A stretch of DNA of 57,755 bases, taken from the IMG/VR virus record IMGVR_UViG_3300023115_000024, positions 1 through 57,755 of that record; one strand, written 5' to 3'. The DNA is from a virus. Shown piece after piece: positions 22,641 to 29,817 of this stretch (the first letter of the stretch is position 1; each line of letters begins with the position of its first letter). The position numbers and the translations under genes were made by a program. A model generated the notes under the pieces. That model did not search any database. It saw nothing but the letters and a program-made list of their open reading frames with translations, and was not told where the DNA came from.

Positions 22641-22818
22641 TTGTCTCCTTCTTTGATATGGTGATGCGTCCTTCTTCTGAATTTATAAGCAATGTGTCGC
22701 CTTCAACCCATCCCATCTGTTCTAAAATTTCTGGGGGTATATTCATTAGAACATTTTCGTCGTCCCCTTCAATATCTTCAAATATATCTTCTACTTTGTA
22801 TGTTATTACTTTTGACAT
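22624..22818 (-). CDS. AbrB/MazE-like DNA-binding domain protein
   Basis: A 64-residue protein: [20 protein letters not shown] then [14 protein letters not shown] is the swapped-hairpin AbrB/SpoVT pattern seen in antitoxins and regulators. No toxin gene is adjacent; IF-1 follows with an overlap of 17 bases. The ATG lacks a Shine-Dalgarno; an AATAAATA box ends four bases upstream, suggesting a leaderless late message. Confidence 0.75.
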   Translation of the reverse strand: MSKVITYKVEDIFEDIEGDDENVLMNIPPEILEQMGWVEGDTLLINSEEGRITISKKETNGKER

Positions 22819-22825
22819 ATGGTAT

Positions 22826-23014
22826 TTATTCGTAGCTTACAACTACTACATTCTCCTCTTTGTCTGGAATTTCAAAAGATCTAGCATGCTCAAGAGCATC
22901 ATGTATGTCGTCAAACAACAGAGGTTCAAGATCAAAACAATGATCAGTTTGCTTTGTTACGTAAATCCAATCATCTTCTTGCTTATTGAAACAAATCATT
23001 ATTGCATATTTCAT
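22826..23014 (-). CDS. 62-residue conserved phage protein
   Basis: MKYAIMICFNKQEDDWIYVT, then PLLFDDIHDALEHARSF and VVVVSYE: a small alpha/beta unit of the kind common in cyanophages. Function unknown. Its start overlaps the upstream gene by four bases. Confidence 0.65.
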   Translation of the reverse strand: MKYAIMICFNKQEDDWIYVTKQTDHCFDLEPLLFDDIHDALEHARSFEIPDKEENVVVVSYE

Positions 23015-23241
23015 TGGTTGGCATATCTCCCCATTTCCATTTCAAAGTTTTGGGCTGCATAAATGTTTTCAAAATGAAAAGTATGTTCATAGACATTTGT
23101 CCAAGTAGTGCAACTCCATTCATACTTTTCGCACTGTCTTTTACACCATGTTTTTCCTTTGTCAACTACATCACTATGAAGTCTAACTGTATAACCTGGT
23201 AGCCAGCTCTGTTTGTATTCAAATATTTGTTGTGGGGTCAT
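23011..23241 (-). CDS. 76-residue protein, unknown function
   Basis: MTPQQIFEYKQSWLPGYTVR followed by a Cys/Trp-rich middle (WCKRQCEKYEWSCTTW) and FHFENIYAAQNFEME. Three Cys and many aromatics suggest a compact fold, possibly metal-bound. Start at the ATG at 23241; a GTG three codons upstream is also possible. Confidence 0.6.
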   Translation of the reverse strand: MTPQQIFEYKQSWLPGYTVRLHSDVVDKGKTWCKRQCEKYEWSCTTWTNVYEHTFHFENIYAAQNFEMEMGRYANQ

Positions 23242-23242
23242 T

Positions 23243-23809
23243 TTAGTCACAAAGATTAAACGCCATAGTTGATCTGATTGCTCCAGGTTTACTAGGTTCT
23301 ACTGCATGACTTAACCATGCTGGAAATAAAACAACTGTTCCTTTTTTTGGAGGAAGTGCAAATAATCCGTGAGTAACATCTGTTTCTCTATGTCGTTTTG
23401 CAATTGATGTGTAAGGATTAGGAGATTCAAACACTGTCATTCCTGCATGTTCATTTGCTCTTATCCAGTAGATTCCGCTCACGCCATGTATACCGTGTTT
23501 ATGGACAGGATGATAATCTGCTGTTTCGCAATAATCCTGTGTCCAAGCATTAAATTTCATTTGAGGATCTACAGAAATACCTGTCATATCACAAAAACTT
23601 TCTATATTTTTATAGAAAGCTTCCTTTAAATCTGGTAAGTCTTTATCAATGTCTATTATCTTTTTTTCCTCGTGAAAGTCTGAACTATGAATAGAATGTC
23701 TAGGAAGTTTTTCTAATCTGTCAAGGAACATTTCCTCTACTTTATCTGCTAATTGACTATCTATTTCGTTCCAGTATATCGGAGTAGGGAATAAAGGTCT
23801 TAGTTCCAT
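23243..23809 (-). CDS. 2-oxoglutarate/Fe(II) oxygenase-like protein
   Basis: A 188-residue protein of the phage 2OG-FeII_Oxy_5 type: LFPTPIYWNEI at the start, WTQDYCETADYHPVHKHG with the first ligand region, SGIYWIRAN, and PPKKGTVVLFPAWLSHAVEP then RSTMAFNL, giving the distal His and 2-oxoglutarate-binding Arg. Such phage enzymes are common in marine T4-like viruses; substrates (protein or nucleic acid) are unknown. Overlaps its upstream neighbour, a second oxygenase-like gene, by one base. Confidence 0.8.
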   Translation of the reverse strand: MELRPLFPTPIYWNEIDSQLADKVEEMFLDRLEKLPRHSIHSSDFHEEKKIIDIDKDLPDLKEAFYKNIESFCDMTGISVDPQMKFNAWTQDYCETADYHPVHKHGIHGVSGIYWIRANEHAGMTVFESPNPYTSIAKRHRETDVTHGLFALPPKKGTVVLFPAWLSHAVEPSKPGAIRSTMAFNLCD

Positions 23810-24363
23810 TAGAAATCCAAATCTGCTGCTACTACAAATCTATCTTTAAATGATTGCAAAACTCCAGGTCGATGATAGATTTTACCTGGATAAATCATCC
23901 AATTTGCTGTGCGCCAGTCTGCAAAAAATTTTGTATTGTCTTCTGCCAAAGGGCCTTCTGGCGCCATTTCTGTTCCTGCTTTTTCTAAATCTTTTACATC
24001 GTCGGGTAACTGCAAATAAAATACACCACTTATTGTTTCATTCTCACTGACGGCGTGATGATGCCAAAGTTTTTCTGGTTCTTCTACTAGTTTTAAGGAA
24101 GTTTGAACTCCCCAGCTTCCTACTTTTTTAATTTGTACTTCTTTGCCTAAATAAGCAAACACACTCCAAATAAAAGCCATTTTGAGTTTGCTCCAGTGTT
24201 CGCCTTTGTGCCCAAAAATATTAATATTGGTTTGAAACTTAGGACTATTTTCCCAATACTGTCCTCTGTCAATTAGAGAAAAAATATCTTTAACAAGTAG
24301 TTTTCGATCTTCTTCTGTAATCAAGTTTGACCAATCATAATGTGTGTATAGATTGTTTTGCAT
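23809..24363 (-). CDS. 2OG/Fe(II) oxygenase-like protein, second copy
   Basis: A 184-residue protein with the same layout as its neighbour but little identity: LWHHHAVSENETISGVFYLQ and WMIYPGKIYHRPGVLQSFKDR, fitting the beta-helix core with His ligands and a terminal Arg. Calling it an oxygenase rests on this pattern and on the adjacent clearer family member. AGAAAGGTATCT precedes the ATG. Confidence 0.65.
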   Translation of the reverse strand: MQNNLYTHYDWSNLITEEDRKLLVKDIFSLIDRGQYWENSPKFQTNINIFGHKGEHWSKLKMAFIWSVFAYLGKEVQIKKVGSWGVQTSLKLVEEPEKLWHHHAVSENETISGVFYLQLPDDVKDLEKAGTEMAPEGPLAEDNTKFFADWRTANWMIYPGKIYHRPGVLQSFKDRFVVAADLDF

Positions 24364-24387
24364 AGATACCTTTCTAAGTTTTATACT

Positions 24388-24416
24388 ATAATAGCAGATA
24401 ACTTAGAGTTTGTCAA
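24388..24416 (-). promoter_or_regulatory. sigma70-type promoter of the oxygenase-to-IF-1 unit
   Basis: Minus strand TTGACA, 17-base spacer, TATTAT, in the gap before the oxygenase genes. The same transcript could run on to the IF-1 gene. Confidence 0.75.
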
Positions 24417-24419
24417 GTG

Positions 24420-25817
24420 TTAATTGCCACGAACTTTGGTAAGTTTTTTGAGAAGTGCGCCTTTTTCTATTAGATTGTTCATCTTATCTGCTCCATACTT
24501 TGCACGTATGCGGATAAGTTCTTCTTTTGGATTTTCTCTATTGTAGAAGATCAAACTAGGCCAACCTGGAGTACCGTCTTTTGGTTTACTAACAGTCATT
24601 TTTATATCAAGATCAAGTTGATCTCTATCTAGTAGTCTATCTAATTTTTGAAAGTCTAGCACATAATATTTGTTTCTTTCAAACTGGGCTAGTTGTACAG
24701 CTGGATCATTGTAGGTTCCGTGTTCTTTGATATTGTTTACAAATTGTTTCAACCATTTCTTTTCTGCGTCATCATCGGAGCCAGCCAACTCTTTGTGGAA
24801 TTCGTCTCCTGCCTTTTTGTAAACAGCCATTACAGCATCTCTTAAATTTTCTGCACCTAAATATTGATTACCAACTGCTGATACATCTACGCCAAAATCT
24901 GCAAAGATTTTTTTGTATGCTTCCCAGCCATACTCGCCATGAGCTTTCTTTTTACTGCGCACTGATGTGCCGCCTGCTGCCGCCTGCCCAAATTGGCTAG
25001 TAGTGCCTGCCTTCAAACTTAAATCAAAACGCTGTTTTCTTTCTTTGCCTTCTTCGTCTATATATAACATATAGATATCAGTTTTGCGGCCTGTCATGTC
25101 TGATACACCATCAGCAATAACATGAACTGTATCAGGACGCTTATTGTTTTCAAAGAATCTTGCAAATCTATCAACAATTGCTGCATCATTTACATAATTA
25201 ATACAATTGTTTATATAGCCTAGCATTTCTTTGTCAGCAGTCATAAACTCCCAGTCTACAAAATCTACATAATTTTTCATTGGTAGTTTTACTGTAAGTT
25301 TAAAATTATCTGTAATGTCTTCTGCTTTCGCAGGGAATGTAATTTCGCCGCCGCCAGACTTTAGTGTAGGGTCCGGAGCCTGTGTGTTTGCAAATCTATT
25401 AATTATTGCTTTTACATCATCTGCAGATACATCTCTGCCAGGACGAGTTGCCAATCTAGCTACAGTGGCAGCACCCAACACACCTTCCATAGTGTTACCA
25501 CGATTTGCCATTTTGCGCTCACCAGTTTCTGATTCACCAGTTGCACCAAATTCGCCAGTTTTTTCTAACTTAGACATTGTTAAAGTTTCGCCTTCAGTAG
25601 ACTGAAACTTTAATGTTCTAGTTTGTCCAGAACGGATAGCATTTACAATTTTATCTTTTTCTGCAGGATCAATTTTTACAGTGCCTGTATTTCCTACACG
25701 CACAAAGTCTTCACCGCGATCTATTTTTGCTAAAAATGTGTTTAAACGATCGTCGCCGTGTTTAACTAAATCATTAGCGGAAAGTTGTCTTTCAGATAAA
25801 ATTTCACTGTAACGCAT
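24420..25817 (-). CDS. unknown protein with capsid-targeting-like N-terminus
   Basis: A 465-residue protein. The start MRYSEILSERQ resembles the T4 capsid-targeting peptide with an LxE protease site (LSE/R). The rest is soluble: LPMKNYVDFVDWEFMTADKEM, DIYMLYIDEEGKERKQRFDL, SLKAGTTSQFGQ and a lysine-rich helical C-terminus. The DIYM...QRFDLSLK region looks like a beta-hairpin enzyme core, possibly a nuclease, but no motif is secure. Expressed from a perfect TATAAATA late promoter, which fits packaging into virions. Confidence 0.65.
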   Translation of the reverse strand: MRYSEILSERQLSANDLVKHGDDRLNTFLAKIDRGEDFVRVGNTGTVKIDPAEKDKIVNAIRSGQTRTLKFQSTEGETLTMSKLEKTGEFGATGESETGERKMANRGNTMEGVLGAATVARLATRPGRDVSADDVKAIINRFANTQAPDPTLKSGGGEITFPAKAEDITDNFKLTVKLPMKNYVDFVDWEFMTADKEMLGYINNCINYVNDAAIVDRFARFFENNKRPDTVHVIADGVSDMTGRKTDIYMLYIDEEGKERKQRFDLSLKAGTTSQFGQAAAGGTSVRSKKKAHGEYGWEAYKKIFADFGVDVSAVGNQYLGAENLRDAVMAVYKKAGDEFHKELAGSDDDAEKKWLKQFVNNIKEHGTYNDPAVQLAQFERNKYYVLDFQKLDRLLDRDQLDLDIKMTVSKPKDGTPGWPSLIFYNRENPKEELIRIRAKYGADKMNNLIEKGALLKKLTKVRGN

Positions 25818-25839
25818 TGCTTGTTTCCCATGTTTAGTG

Positions 25840-25847
25840 TATTTATA
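25840..25847 (-). promoter_or_regulatory. late-type promoter TATAAATA
   Basis: Perfect late box over the stop codon of the bilin reductase gene, about 23 bases before the ATG of the 465-residue gene. Confidence 0.65.
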
Positions 25848-26535
25848 CGATTTTAGGAAACAACATATCTCTACAGAACACTTCTACCTCATCTTCAGGT
25901 AGGCCTAGACTTTTCATTACATTGGGCGTATGTGGATTTTGTTGCTGATTATGACAATAGTAATTTTGAGATGCAATTACTTCGTCTCTATTTCCAGCAC
26001 CATTAAAAGCTGGTACTTCTTCAAACCATGCACGTAAATTGTCTAGCGCAATTTTAATAATTGCAACGGCTTCTTCTTCTGTTTTTACATTGCTGGCAGC
26101 AAGCATTTTATCTGTAAAAATGTTGCGAGCCCATTCAGGCAGTTCTCTTTTTTTACTAGGAACAAATTCTTCTACACTTTCTTTGTAACCGTCAATCATT
26201 GGATGGTCAAATGTGGCACTTGGTGAATAATCATGAAAGGCTCCAGTCATTTTATTTTTACCTGCAATTACATCAAAGCCGTATATAGGTGCATCATTAT
26301 TAAGTATTGGGAAGCAACATACGTGCATCATCCAAAGACCTTTTGTGTCTCTAGCATCTACAACATCAATATGAGCACGACGAACGCTATCATTACTCCA
26401 TACCCTATTAATCCAGCCGTTATCTGGTTGATTGAATGCTGCAAGTCCTGGCTCTTCAATTTCTGTAGCATGTTCATCAAAAATATTAATGATTTCATCT
26501 TGGCATTCTATTAGTTTATCCCAAATAGCACTCAT
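25843..26535 (-). CDS. pcyX: ferredoxin-dependent bilin reductase (PcyX/PebS type)
   Basis: FDBRs reduce biliverdin IX-alpha with electrons from ferredoxin; phage PebS and PcyX give phycoerythrobilin. The 230-residue protein has RAHIDVVDARDTKGLWMMHV, CCFPILNNDAPIYGFDVIAG with the catalytic Asp of FDBRs, then KNKMTGAFHDYSP and a C-terminal NYYCHNQQQNPHT. It overlaps the heme oxygenase gene by four bases, making a two-step heme-to-bilin operon. PcyX assignment over PebS rests on the non-cyanobacterial context and is moderate. Confidence 0.85.
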   Translation of the reverse strand: MSAIWDKLIECQDEIINIFDEHATEIEEPGLAAFNQPDNGWINRVWSNDSVRRAHIDVVDARDTKGLWMMHVCCFPILNNDAPIYGFDVIAGKNKMTGAFHDYSPSATFDHPMIDGYKESVEEFVPSKKRELPEWARNIFTDKMLAASNVKTEEEAVAIIKIALDNLRAWFEEVPAFNGAGNRDEVIASQNYYCHNQQQNPHTPNVMKSLGLPEDEVEVFCRDMLFPKIV

Positions 26536-27074
26536 AAAATTTCTTCCATTTGTTGAAATGCCTTAGTAGCAAAATCAAAACATATTTTAGCTTCTTCGGC
26601 CATGGCATCTGTTGTTTGAGATCTGATATGTTCTTTAATTGTATCAACATCTCCTTCAAATTGATACATTTTACCTGAGCCCGGAACACGCTTTGCTATC
26701 ATCTGCCCTCCACTTAAATCTCCCATATGTCGCACATAAACATGAGCCATTAACTTGTCAGCATCGTGCTTGATAGACATGATATGATCCATGTATTCTT
26801 TGACAACGGGTAGTAAAGGAGGTTGATCAGGATTGCCAACTCCCCATAGCTCTTGATAGTCTGCATGTATCAAAGGAGCTCTTCTTATGCCGGGCAAATT
26901 ATCAAAAATGCCTTCTGCCATTGCAAACATCTCTAATATATTATATTGCGGATGCTGATTAAATAAAAAGGTAGCATATCTTTCTTCAGATATACCACCT
27001 AAAAGTTCTTTAACAAAAGCCTGCCTTTCAGCATTTTTGTGATGTTCCCAAGTAAGCTCTTTCAGATTGCTCAT
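26532..27074 (-). CDS. ho1: heme oxygenase (HO1 type)
   Basis: Opens heme to biliverdin IX-alpha, CO and Fe(II). The 180-residue protein has the proximal His in TWEHHKNAERQAF (residue 11 or 12), YATFLFNQHPQYNILEMF and the distal-helix signature HVYVRHMGDLSGGQMIAKR. The start overlaps the clpS stop by one base and its stop overlaps pcyX, so ClpS, HO and the bilin reductase are cotranslated. Released iron may also matter in seawater. Confidence 0.93.
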   Translation of the reverse strand: MSNLKELTWEHHKNAERQAFVKELLGGISEERYATFLFNQHPQYNILEMFAMAEGIFDNLPGIRRAPLIHADYQELWGVGNPDQPPLLPVVKEYMDHIMSIKHDADKLMAHVYVRHMGDLSGGQMIAKRVPGSGKMYQFEGDVDTIKEHIRSQTTDAMAEEAKICFDFATKAFQQMEEIL

Positions 27075-27379
27075 TATGCCTCTTCTAATTTTGTCTGTAA
27101 AGGGAATCCGTTAGCTCTACTTAGATTAACCACCTCTACACTTTTCATCTCTGCTACTTCGTAATTATATGTTCCTACAACTGCTGCACCTTCATTGTGA
27201 ATTTGCATAGTTATAGCTTCGCTAGATTGCTGTGAGTGTTTAAAAATTTGTTGCAATATTTGTATAACAAAATTAATCGGTGTATGCTGATCGTTCAACA
27301 TAATTATGTTGTACTTACCAGGTAAGCTTTCTTTGATAACTATTTTTTCGTCAATGATTACTTCTGTATCTACGCTCAT
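27074..27379 (-). CDS. clpS: ClpS adaptor
   Basis: A 101-residue ClpS homologue: YNIIMLNDQHTPINFVIQIL, then IFKHSQQSSEAITMQIHNEG and VGTYNYEVAEMKSVEV, the classical order (NDD-like loop, H...A, GxaxxG, YxxExA). ClpS delivers N-degron substrates to ClpAP and blocks SsrA-tagged substrates on ClpA. Standing beside heme enzymes and Hsp20, and with ClpP and tmRNA elsewhere in the window, it suggests that the phage redirects host proteolysis. Confidence 0.9.
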   Translation of the reverse strand: MSVDTEVIIDEKIVIKESLPGKYNIIMLNDQHTPINFVIQILQQIFKHSQQSSEAITMQIHNEGAAVVGTYNYEVAEMKSVEVVNLSRANGFPLQTKLEEA

Positions 27380-27400
27380 TAATATCTCCTAGGTATAAGT

Positions 27401-27420
27401 GGGGGAGACAGTGCTCCCCC
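27401..27420 (-). other. GC-rich stem-loop between hsp20 and clpS
   Basis: GGGGGAG/CTCCCCC, 7 bp with a 6-base loop, in an AT-rich gap and without a T-tract. More likely an mRNA processing or stabilising hairpin than a terminator. Confidence 0.6.
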
Positions 27421-27427
27421 TAGACAA

Positions 27428-27889
27428 TTACTTGCTGTCTAATTCGCCTTCAATATAAGAATTATCGTTGATCTTAATTCTTTTAGGCTGTAGTTCTTCT
27501 GGAACTTCACGTTTCAAGTGAATGTTGAGCATGCCTAGTTCAAGGCCTGCACTTTCTACTTCTACGTGATCAGCAAGTGTAAACTCTCTACGGAAATTGC
27601 GTCCACCAATTCCCTTGTGTAGGTAGTTTACGTTTTCATCACCTTTCGGAGATGTACCTTCAATAATGAGCACATTTTTATCTTTGGTAATTTCTAAGTT
27701 ATCCATACCAAACCCAGCAACGGCAAGAGAGATCATATACTCGTCTTCGTTAATCTGTGAAATGTTATATGGGGGATAACCGTTACTTTTGCTATTTGCG
27801 AATTGTCTTTCCATTTCATCAAATAGTCTATCAAAGCCAATAGTTGCTCTGTGAAAGTGTGGTAAGTCTAGAGTTGTTAGTCTTGTCAT
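27428..27889 (-). CDS. small heat-shock protein Hsp20
   Basis: A 153-residue alpha-crystallin-domain chaperone: NISQINEDEYMISLAVAGFG, then FRREFTLADHVEVESAGLEL, MLNIHLKREVPEELQPKRI with the terminal IxI-type KRIKIND. Holds unfolded proteins; widespread in marine T4-like phages. AAAAGGAGAAATAAA precedes the ATG. Confidence 0.93.
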   Translation of the reverse strand: MTRLTTLDLPHFHRATIGFDRLFDEMERQFANSKSNGYPPYNISQINEDEYMISLAVAGFGMDNLEITKDKNVLIIEGTSPKGDENVNYLHKGIGGRNFRREFTLADHVEVESAGLELGMLNIHLKREVPEELQPKRIKINDNSYIEGELDSK

Positions 27890-27953
27890 TTTATTTCTCC
27901 TTTTATATAAGCAAGATTAATGTATGAACCCTTTCGGCGTTCAAGTTTATTTA

Positions 27954-29108
27954 TCATTTGCCAATCGTACTCGATTCATAAATTGCATTATGAGTTTGGG
28001 TACAACGAACAAATGTTGTACACTTTGACAAGTGCTTCAATCGCACTGCCCCAGCGTATGTGCAGGTGGATCTAACACCCCCTAAGATCTCTTGTACTGT
28101 ATCAGCTACGGATCCTTTGTAAGGTACTAGAACCGTCCTGCCTTCTGATGAACGATAATCTTTAAGTCCACCAAAATGCTTTTCGTTTGCGCTTTTACTA
28201 CTCATACCGTAGAATTGCACAAACTTCTTTTCTTCTACTACTGGAGTATATTCAGGAAATGAAATTGTATTGTCTGTTCTTATCATTTCATTAGTCTGAT
28301 ATAATTTTGTAATTACTTCACCACCGCCTTCATCGTGTCCAGCAAGCATACCACCTAGCATTACAAAGTCTGCGCCGGCAGCAAAAGCCTTAGCCACGTC
28401 ACCAGGGCAGGTACAGCCGCCATCAGCAATAATATGTCCACCGAGACCATGAGCCGCATCTGCACATTCGATAACTGCCGAAAGTTGGGGATACCCCACG
28501 CCAGTCTGAATGCGAGTAGTGCATACACTACCAGGGCCAATTCCCACTTTAATGATATCTGCTCCAGCAAGAATCAATTCCTCCGTCATTTCGCCTGTGA
28601 CAACATTACCTGCGATAATTACAATGTGCGGATGCTCTTGTCTAAATTTTCTAACAAACTCTGCAAATCGTTCTGAGTATCCGTTTGCCACATCAATGCA
28701 TACGTATTTTAGGTTGCCGTCGCACATTTTATATACATTTTGAAACTTGCAATAATCACTATCTGTAATGCCTATACTCATAGCAACATAGTTAGTACGA
28801 TTGTAGTCATCAGTATCAAAGAAGTCTATAAGTTCATTGTCAGTATAAGTTTTAACTAGACAAGTAAAAATACCTTCTCTAGCAAGACTGTCAGCCATTT
28901 CAAATGTACCAACACCGTCCATATTACTTGCCATAATAGGAACACCTCGCCAATGACGATGTTCTACATTATCTGGAAAGTCTGGTTCGTAGTTACGAAA
29001 TGTGTAACCACGTTGCAAATCTACTTCTTTGCGACTGCCAAGTGTTGAACGCTTAGGCCGTATAAGAACGTCCTTGTAGTCTAGTTTTACATCTTCTTCA
29101 AGACGCAT
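27954..29108 (-). CDS. guaC: GMP reductase / IMP dehydrogenase-family enzyme
   Basis: Converts GMP to IMP with NADPH, recycling guanine nucleotides. The 384-residue (beta/alpha)8 protein has [14 protein letters not shown] near the N-terminus, [20 protein letters not shown] with the catalytic Cys, [33 protein letters not shown] and the flap region [18 protein letters not shown]. No CBS domains, and CTTR rather than CITQ/CTTQ, favour GuaC over GuaB. With RNR it would rebalance purines for an AT-rich genome. Confidence 0.88.
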   Translation of the reverse strand: MRLEEDVKLDYKDVLIRPKRSTLGSRKEVDLQRGYTFRNYEPDFPDNVEHRHWRGVPIMASNMDGVGTFEMADSLAREGIFTCLVKTYTDNELIDFFDTDDYNRTNYVAMSIGITDSDYCKFQNVYKMCDGNLKYVCIDVANGYSERFAEFVRKFRQEHPHIVIIAGNVVTGEMTEELILAGADIIKVGIGPGSVCTTRIQTGVGYPQLSAVIECADAAHGLGGHIIADGGCTCPGDVAKAFAAGADFVMLGGMLAGHDEGGGEVITKLYQTNEMIRTDNTISFPEYTPVVEEKKFVQFYGMSSKSANEKHFGGLKDYRSSEGRTVLVPYKGSVADTVQEILGGVRSTCTYAGAVRLKHLSKCTTFVRCTQTHNAIYESSTIGK

Positions 29109-29111
29109 ATA

Positions 29112-29381
29112 TTACTTCCTTCTCATTTTGGCAATGTCAACATGTTCTAGTTCCATTTTAGACAACTTTTTAATCCATCTGGAACGAGCTGCTGCTTTTG
29201 CTTTCTTGCGCCTTTCGCTTGGCTTTGTGTAATATTCGCGCTCACGCAGTTCTTGCAAGATACCTGCTTCTTGCACTTTCTTCTTAAACTTGCGTAGCGC
29301 AAAGTTAAAGTCGCCATTACGTACTTCTACATGCAATCCTTTTACTGGATTAGAATCGTTATTGTAATTACGGCGTTTCAT
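29112..29381 (-). CDS. rpsU: ribosomal protein bS21
   Basis: From the ATG at 29381 (AAAGGAGACAAT upstream) the protein has 89 residues. [40 protein letters not shown] then [11 protein letters not shown] is the full bS21 pattern, with about 20 extra residues at each end. bS21 lies near the anti-Shine-Dalgarno of the 30S platform and helps mRNA binding; phage copies could alter message choice. It heads a unit with guaC behind an early-type promoter. Confidence 0.92.
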   Translation of the reverse strand: MKRRNYNNDSNPVKGLHVEVRNGDFNFALRKFKKKVQEAGILQELREREYYTKPSERRKKAKAAARSRWIKKLSKMELEHVDIAKMRRK

Positions 29382-29402
29382 ATTGTCTCCTTTGTTTATT
29401 AT

Positions 29403-29431
29403 ATAATACACGCAATAGTGTTGCTAGTCAA
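29403..29431 (-). promoter_or_regulatory. sigma70-type promoter of rpsU-guaC
   Basis: Minus strand TTGACT, 17-base spacer, TATTAT, overlapping the stop of the 128-residue gene. Confidence 0.7.
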
Positions 29432-29810
29432 CCTCTTTTTGAGGAAGAAATGATAAGTCATAAACTTGTTTAGAACTTATATGTTTATAGATTGATTGTT
29501 CGCTGTTAGAGAACCAATAGGTATTTGACTTAGATATCAAAAAAGATATCATTGGTCGAAAAAAATCTATCGTATTATCTATGTCTAATATTGTATAGTT
29601 AGAAGATGCACAAAGTTGGAGTATATAATTTACGTGCTCTTTTTCGTATGTGGTTTGATCATATAGGTATAAATTAACATCTTCCTCAAAATGCTTTAGA
29701 AAGTTGTCTTGAAGTTCTTGAAGTATTGTTTGGCTAGGATATAAGAGGACTATGTTAAGAGCATCACCGTGAATAATATCAGGGTAAGTTATTATATTAA
29801 TTTTGTTCAC
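29424..29810 (-). CDS. 128-residue protein, unknown function
   Basis: GTG start. Alternating strands and helices (INIITYPDIIHGDALNIVLL, YTILDIDNTIDFFRPMISFL) suggest a Rossmann-like or receiver-like fold without recognisable active site. A functionally similar small alpha/beta protein lies at 33094. Follows the large membrane coiled-coil gene by seven bases. Confidence 0.6.
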   Translation of the reverse strand: MNKINIITYPDIIHGDALNIVLLYPSQTILQELQDNFLKHFEEDVNLYLYDQTTYEKEHVNYILQLCASSNYTILDIDNTIDFFRPMISFLISKSNTYWFSNSEQSIYKHISSKQVYDLSFLPQKEVD

Positions 29811-29817
29811 ATAAAAC

